DNA of 64,000 nucleotides, from positions 4,712,001 through 4,776,000 of the forward strand of contig CP075492.1 of the NCBI GenBank assembly GCA_021613535.1. Direction: 5' to 3'. Origin of the DNA: Adineta vaga (Eukaryota; Rotifera). Made by a program: the position numbers and the translations under genes. The notes below the pieces were generated by a model. The model was not told the DNA's origin. It saw only the letters and a list, made by a program, of their open reading frames with translations, and searched no databases. The first letter of the stretch is position 1, and each line of letters opens with the position of its first letter. This document shows positions 58,317 to 64,000 of this stretch, piece after piece.

Positions 58317-59350
58317 CATCATTCGTTTTTTTTTCTATGGATATTATTTTGTACCGTATTGATTTAATCTTTCAATAGAGTGATCTAGAATTGAAATTGT
58401 ACGACTATTTTATTAGTTTAACTTGACTTCAGTAAGTACATGATTGAATCATCGTTCGAGATGAATGAAGCTTCTAATATAACTATTTGGATATTCATAC
58501 GAGAACTGGTGGATGAAACAGAAATATTGATGATCTCAATGTTCTTTGAGAAGAAGATAGTGAACAATAGAAATTCGCAAAGTGTAAATCTAATACGAGA
58601 GTTTTCGGTCTCAAATGGTGCGTCCCGTCTATAGTTCGTTTCCTTTCGCCTTTCAATTCTGTTATGAATTTCATAGAAACCGATCAGAATGCTCGAAAAC
58701 TAACAAATTTTCTTGTAGTTTACGTACGAGTTTCAATGACGAAATCATAGACATATATATCTCACATTATTGATGAGGTACATGAGTTGTATCTGTTTGT
58801 AAGTGTTATTTCAAGTATATGAATGGTTTTTAGCATTGCCAATGACGTTTGAAAGCATAGATGAATCATGTTTCTTGTTGGTATTTTCTTTGTTCTTTCC
58901 ATCTTATTCTCCTCTCAAACTAACAGCACATATGTCAGAACTTCCAAATAATAATCGAAGTAATTTCATTTAGAATTTGTTGTTCGTATCTACTACGCAA
59001 TGACTAATATCGCTTAAATTAATTTCGACAATTTTAGAAAGGCTTATCCCGCTGATTGCAACATGGTTGATAAGTTTACGGTGCCAGGTGGAGATCAATT
59101 AAGATTTCATTAGTTCGAAAAAGGTATTGGCATTATTTGAGGGCTGCTATGATTTGAACATATTTCGAAATCTTGAAAGCAAAGAAAAAACACGTGGTTA
59201 TCATTGATAAAACTCTTTCTTTTTCTTTTGTTTGCTCACTATTCTTGTATTTGAATGTGTCGTTTTTACATGCAGAATAGAATATATAGAATTCTGTTGC
59301 ATCGAGTGATGCAATCACGTTGAGATTTATTAGTAGGAAAAGTTTGTAAA
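58317..59350. other. Gene-poor spacer
   Basis: About 1 kb between same-strand genes. Short frames at 58440-58634 and on the minus strand at 59133-59357 show no domain or codon pattern and are treated as chance. Confidence 0.5.
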
Positions 59351-60364
59351 ATGTCATTCATTTTGGAGATGAATGAGAAACTTAAATCATGTATAGAAAT
59401 CTTTCCTGATGAACTCTGGTTCGAAGTATTCACTTACACACCATTTTTTGATCGGTATAGTTGTTGGTGGAATTTGAATACTCATATTAATGCTATTCTA
59501 CGATCTATGCCAATTTATATTCATATTAAATCCAATAATAATGGCAGTAATACTGATTTTACAAACGTATTGAAAACGTTTTCTTTACAAATAACAAGTG
59601 TTAAAGACGAACTTTGGCGTATTAATTCAAATACGAAACCTACGCCAGTCGACCTCGTTTCACTTGTCAATCTTCGTTCACTTTACTTGGCCCAATACAA
59701 TCCTGATCAATTGCAAAAGATTCAAAATCTACACTTTCTCACTCGTCTTTCTCTTCCTTGTAATGATTTTACAAAAAAATTTCTTCTAGAATCTGTTTTG
59801 AGTGAAGAAGGAACAAAGAACTTTCCAAATCTTCGTTCAATTGGTCGTATTTTATGTGGTTACAATGAGTGTAATAACTCTTATTTGCCTGTGGTCGTAA
59901 ATTCAATAATTCAACATATAGACCTTGTTGTTACAACATGCAGTTCGACGATCGATTTTATTTCAAAACTACCGGCATTAAATACAATCAATGTGAGTTA
60001 TATAGCTAATGGGAGCGGTTTTTCTTCTTCTTGTTACATTTTGGCGAAATTTTACCGTTTCAATACTGATCATTTAGTTGGCAGTCCATCGAAGATGAGT
60101 TCAAATTTCACACTGATGAGCTTCGCTCCGTATATATCTTGTCTTCGCCTTGATTTTTATGGTCATTGTGGTTTTGATGAACTCGCGCGTCTACTTCAAC
60201 GATGTTCTACTCTCCAACGATTTCGAATTAAAATCAAATACTATTCCGAAATTTTTGATATCTCTGCTATTCGTCAACTGAGTCCTTTCTTTGTTCATCT
60301 TAGTTTCGGAAAAATTGACGAAGTAACAAAAAAACCAATTATTATTGGTCAGTGGTCATCATAA
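59351..60364 (+). CDS. F-box/LRR-like protein, intact
   Basis: Single exon, 337 residues. The F-box-like start is IEIFPDELWFEVFTYTPFFD, followed by a Trp-rich helix (YSCWWNLNTHINAIL) and degenerate leucine-rich repeats (LVSLVNLRSLYLAQYN, LTRLSLPCNDF, LARLLQRCSTLQRFRIKI). It is the only undamaged F-box locus in the window. The family's role is substrate recruitment to SCF ubiquitin ligases. Translation may start at Met1 or at Met7 (MNEKLKSC). Confidence 0.8.
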   Translation: MSFILEMNEKLKSCIEIFPDELWFEVFTYTPFFDRYSCWWNLNTHINAILRSMPIYIHIKSNNNGSNTDFTNVLKTFSLQITSVKDELWRINSNTKPTPVDLVSLVNLRSLYLAQYNPDQLQKIQNLHFLTRLSLPCNDFTKKFLLESVLSEEGTKNFPNLRSIGRILCGYNECNNSYLPVVVNSIIQHIDLVVTTCSSTIDFISKLPALNTINVSYIANGSGFSSSCYILAKFYRFNTDHLVGSPSKMSSNFTLMSFAPYISCLRLDFYGHCGFDELARLLQRCSTLQRFRIKIKYYSEIFDISAIRQLSPFFVHLSFGKIDEVTKKPIIIGQWSS

Positions 60365-60514
60365 AGTCATCGCCAGATTTATATATATATTCAAGATCAA
60401 ATTCTAGTACTTAAATTATTTTTATTGTTATCTTGAAAGAATTACAGAAAAAGGTTCACGATTAAATAAATGTTTGAATTGTCATTAATAAAAAAATAAT
60501 TCAATATATAATAA

Positions 60515-63500
60515 TTAAACTGTGTAGACAATTTTCAAATAGGGTAAAGCTTGACCATAACGATAGATGATATATTCTGTTTGTGTAGTGTGTTTTCCAA
60601 TAACAGAATGAGAACCTTTTGGAGCAGAAACTAATGTATTATTAGTAGTAGTTAATATCGATGGTACACCTAATATAACTTTGTTGTAAAACATAACATG
60701 TGTATTATTACTTGAATCAACACTAGTATAACCATGTGATTTTTGAGGATCATCAGCAAAATATGCACCATGACCTAAACATAGATTGTAGAAAAATGAT
60801 CTTTGTTTCGACAAATCGAAAAGCGAGTATTTACCGTATAAACCACTCGTATTAAAAAATCGATCGTCATAACCATCTTCAGTAATTCCTTCGATACCAG
60901 TTGATTTTGTTCCATGAAATAGTTCTTGTTCATTTGGATTTGCTGCTGGACATTGTTTTTTAATTAACTTTTTCATTCCTTCATATGTTTCTTCCAATGA
61001 TGGATTGCGTATTTCTTCAATTGACACAATTTTTGCACCCGGAATTCTTGCCATTTTAGTACAAATTTCCGTATATAAAACAGCTGATCTAGGTAATGGT
61101 ACAAGAATTGCATGATATTTAAAATGTGGTTGTGGAATAACAGATAAAGCTGAATCCATCAGTGTCCATTTTCGTACGTTGACCATTTTGTCAATTCGAA
61201 TTCTGAGATTGTTATCGACAGGTCGAAGAATTTGAAAACGTTTATGTTTGATATTATCCACAATGGTTTCTAATTCGATTGAATAAGGTTTTTGTGCAAT
61301 ATCAATACGCATGCCAAGTTCATGAGTATAATCTTTTTCTAATGATAAATTATTTACATCAAAATCAATACGATCCTGTGTTAATGCTACATGAGGTTCA
61401 ATTAAATCCATTGTAAATGGACCAGTAGGTGCATCTTCATCAAGTAATAGGACATATCTCCAATTATCATAACAGACCTTACATGAAATATCATATTTAT
61501 ATAATTCATCTTGAAATTTATCAATATCGAAATAAGCATGTGATGGTAGATGACAATCTAAATCGCATGGAACAACCTCCTTATCTAAAGCTGGAAGTGT
61601 ATTTGCATATTGAATCCATCCTTTCGGACTGGCATGCGCTGCTGTTGGCCGACCAACATCACGATTAATAACCCAATCTCGAACAAAGCCACCTTCTAAT
61701 GTGCAATCAAATTTGCAAACGGCAATCCATCCCACTACTTCCATTCTCGTTTCTCGTGTTGCTTTCACACCTTTGGTACCGTTATACAAGTCGATTGTTG
61801 TTCGTTTACTATCGGTTATACGACCAATTCGATCTTCAATATCTTGACAATTTTTACGCATTTGTGGACGAAGAACTCGTGGAGAAAGACCTAATACACA
61901 CGAATAAAAGTACGCATAGTATATAATAATGACTATTATTTACCTGCATTTGGATGTCGAATAACAGCACACACTTGCAACCAACCTATAAAAGCAGAAA
62001 ATTCTTGTCGTACTTTCTTATTTTCTGAATCTCTTCCTTTGACAGTAATTTCACATGTTTTCGTTGCTGTATTACTATTAATAGTAATTTCAACTTGTTT
62101 CTGTGCTTGCCAACGCCATTTCATTGGATTAAAAATTCGTACCATTTTCATCACACTTTCAAGATTACGTTCAAAATTTTGATGCGCAGCAGCGGTTGCT
62201 AAATCTCTCAAATTAAATTTCAATTCAGAAATCATCTGTTGTCGAAGATGTAATTCGGCATTAAGAACAGTACCCGATGGGCCTTTCAGTAATAGTGTTC
62301 CACTACCCATTTGCATATTAATTCTACTGGAGAATTTTGATAATGCTGTTGTATATCGACTATCAGAATTTAAATACGTTTCTTCTTCATTACTCAATTG
62401 AACTCGACGTTCAAGTTGATGTTCAAGCCATTCAGGTTTAATTTCACCAACAAAAGAAAGAATTGCTGTTGCACGAACAGCAGTTGAATGACGAATATCT
62501 CGTGCTAGAATAAGTGAGACAGGTGCTGAATTCATTGGTCGCGTTAATGTCGATTGTAGATCGAGAATAGCTGCATCACCTTCACCATTATATCGTTCAA
62601 AATGCAAATGTTTATCATGTAATTCTCTTTTCGAAACAAAAACATTATCATAATAACCATCTAATAATGATTTGGCAACTAATTCCCAATCACCAGATAT
62701 AACTTGTGCAGCTTCACGAAAATCATCGGATAGATTAAATAATTTTTCTAATGTTGTATATCGTCGAAATGCTTGTCGAATAATATGTTGTATATCACGA
62801 AGACCTTTCGCCGTACAAACACGATCAAAATCAAATTGTTTCGGTGGTACGGATTGTTTAACAAGAAGAACTTCATTCATTACATTTAATAATGTCATAA
62901 AATCACCATCAGGACTTTTTAAATTTTGTGGAATACTTTTAAATATGACTGTTGTATTCAATACACCCAACATACTTGAAAGATAGATAAGATCACGTCC
63001 ACAATTGTAATGCATAAGTGCAGCTAATACCGCTTTTGACATAGCAAGCGAACCAAAATCTGGTAATTTCGAAAGGAGCTTACCATCCTTAGTTAATTGA
63101 TCGCTAGATGCACTACTTAAGATACCTAACGAACAAAAAACAGCAAACTAACAAAGTTGTCAATAGATAAGTTGTCTACTTACCTAATCCTTGCAATTGT
63201 CTGAGAGTTGCATTGATTGCTGGTTGCGAAGGTCTATCTGGTAAGAATTGTTTTACATATTCGAGTCCTTTTTTCAATGGTGATTTTCTTAATGAAAATT
63301 CTAAATTCATTAAATCTGATTGACATATTTGTGGTATTGGATATTTCAAAGCTTCAGGTTTAAAACTATATAAAGCATAATATTCTCCTGTTTGAGTTCG
63401 ACCTAAACGTCCACGTCTTTGTTTAATCGTCGATTCTGCTGCACGTAATTCTTTTAATACAGTTCGTTTTGATTCCACATCATACACAGGCGTATTAATC

Positions 63501-64000
63501 ATTCCTGTATCGACTACATATTTTAATGAAGGAAACGTTAATGATGTTTCAGCAACAGTTGTAGAAAAGAAGACTGTTCCATGTTCGATATTTTCTTGTT
63601 GAACATTTGGATGTTGAGATTGAACAAGTGGATAGGCAACAATTGTTCCTCGACTAATATCATTTATTAAACGAGTGCATTGATTAACTTCAGAAACGGA
63701 ACTAACGAAGCAAAGAATTTGATCATGTCGTTTACGTTTTTTACATAATTCTTGGACAATATCGAGAACATTTTCATTTGGACGTGAAATTGTATCAACA
63801 CGATGTAAAGTACCCATTTGTGGCATTTGAAATTCAGCTAAACCAGCTTGAGGAATTTTTCGAAAGAGATCCGGTACGGATGCATTCAAAGTTGCGGATG
63901 AAATAATTACTTTCATTTTGGATTTCAATTCCGGTTTATTTGTTAATAAACGAGCTAATAATGCTAAACAAAGATCAATATTTACTGATCGTTCATGAAC
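60515..64000 (-). CDS. DEAH helicase-nucleotidyltransferase-like-PARP fusion protein, N-terminus off window
   Basis: Four exons in view (64000-63184, 63125-61944, 61890-60835, 60774-60515) join in frame to 1104 residues; the frame is open at the window edge. The edge falls inside motif II (VHERSVN), then SSATLN (III), and QRRGRLGRTQTGEYY (VI), so this is the C-terminal half of a DEAH/DExH RNA helicase. Residues about 680-880 resemble a CCA/poly(A)-polymerase-type nucleotidyltransferase: GGFVRDW, then DLDCHLP, then IDFDVNNLSL and RIDKMVNVRKWTLMD. The last 120 residues are a PARP catalytic domain: LFHGTKSTGIEGI, GLYGHGAYFADDP (joined across the last intron), EYIIYRYGQ. The H-Y-E triad is present, so polymer or mono-ADP-ribosylation is plausible. 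The nucleotidyltransferase call is the least certain. Confidence 0.85.

Noticed and set aside
1-64000. CRISPR arrays, bacterial operons, rRNA and tRNA genes
   Set aside because: The sequence is spliced eukaryotic DNA. No direct-repeat array with spacers was seen, and no tRNA- or rRNA-like segment was recognised by eye; a tRNAscan or Rfam run would be decisive.

Overview
The window is eukaryotic nuclear DNA, AT-rich, with multi-exon genes whose introns are mostly 50-100 bp and carry GT...AG ends. The gene content is animal (SIRT5, leukotriene-A4-hydrolase-type aminopeptidase, cathepsin L, rhodopsin-like GPCRs, LDLa/EGF receptors, RBR and RING ligases). It is mixed with families more typical of bacteria, fungi or plants: GH78 alpha-L-rhamnosidase, DOPA-dioxygenase-like protein, general amidase and a small beta-carbonic anhydrase. 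Very short introns, this foreign-looking component, and expanded F-box and odd GPCR families point to a bdelloid rotifer. That assignment is inference from gene families, not from a database match.

Layout. 0-8 kb: beta-carbonic anhydrase, LITAF-domain protein, a protein with an internal ubiquitin domain, a secreted DOPA-dioxygenase-like protein, an amidase. 8.3-12.7 kb: an 824-residue RBR ubiquitin ligase with a zinc-finger array resembling UBZ4, then SIRT5 on the other strand. 13-19 kb: a broken F-box gene, an ARF relic, an LTA4H-type aminopeptidase and a short PPR protein. 19-26.3 kb: a membrane protein with a PARP-like domain, then three related minus-strand GPCRs with a plus-strand cathepsin L gene between the first two. 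26.8-30.7 kb: a frameshifted F-box gene and gene-poor DNA. 30.8-40 kb: a membrane RING protein, a decayed NHL-EGF gene and a 1540-residue single-exon LDLa-EGF-7TM receptor. 40.6-43.2 kb: a sugar transporter and a GPCR relic. 44-48.5 kb: two divergent paralogues with an ADP-ribosyltransferase-like HGT/YGT domain, a CHK/EcKinase-like kinase and an NMNAT-like nucleotidyltransferase. 48.8-54.3 kb: an F-box relic, a 3CxxC zinc-finger protein and the rhamnosidase. 55-60.4 kb: RING/TRAF-type, BTB and intact F-box genes. 60.5-64 kb: the C-terminal 1104 residues of a DEAH-helicase protein that also carries a nucleotidyltransferase-like region and a PARP catalytic domain; its N-terminus lies outside the window.

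Two themes recur. One is ubiquitin biology: internal ubiquitin, RBR, RING, TRAF-type, BTB and F-box proteins. The other is NAD+/ADP-ribose chemistry: SIRT5, an NMNAT-like enzyme, the helicase-PARP and up to three further ART-fold candidates. Whether the second grouping is more than chance cannot be decided from sequence alone. Decay is also plain: three of four F-box loci are broken, and GPCR, NHL-EGF, ARF and Ly6-like relics are present. Gene models were built by hand from splice consensus and reading-frame continuity.
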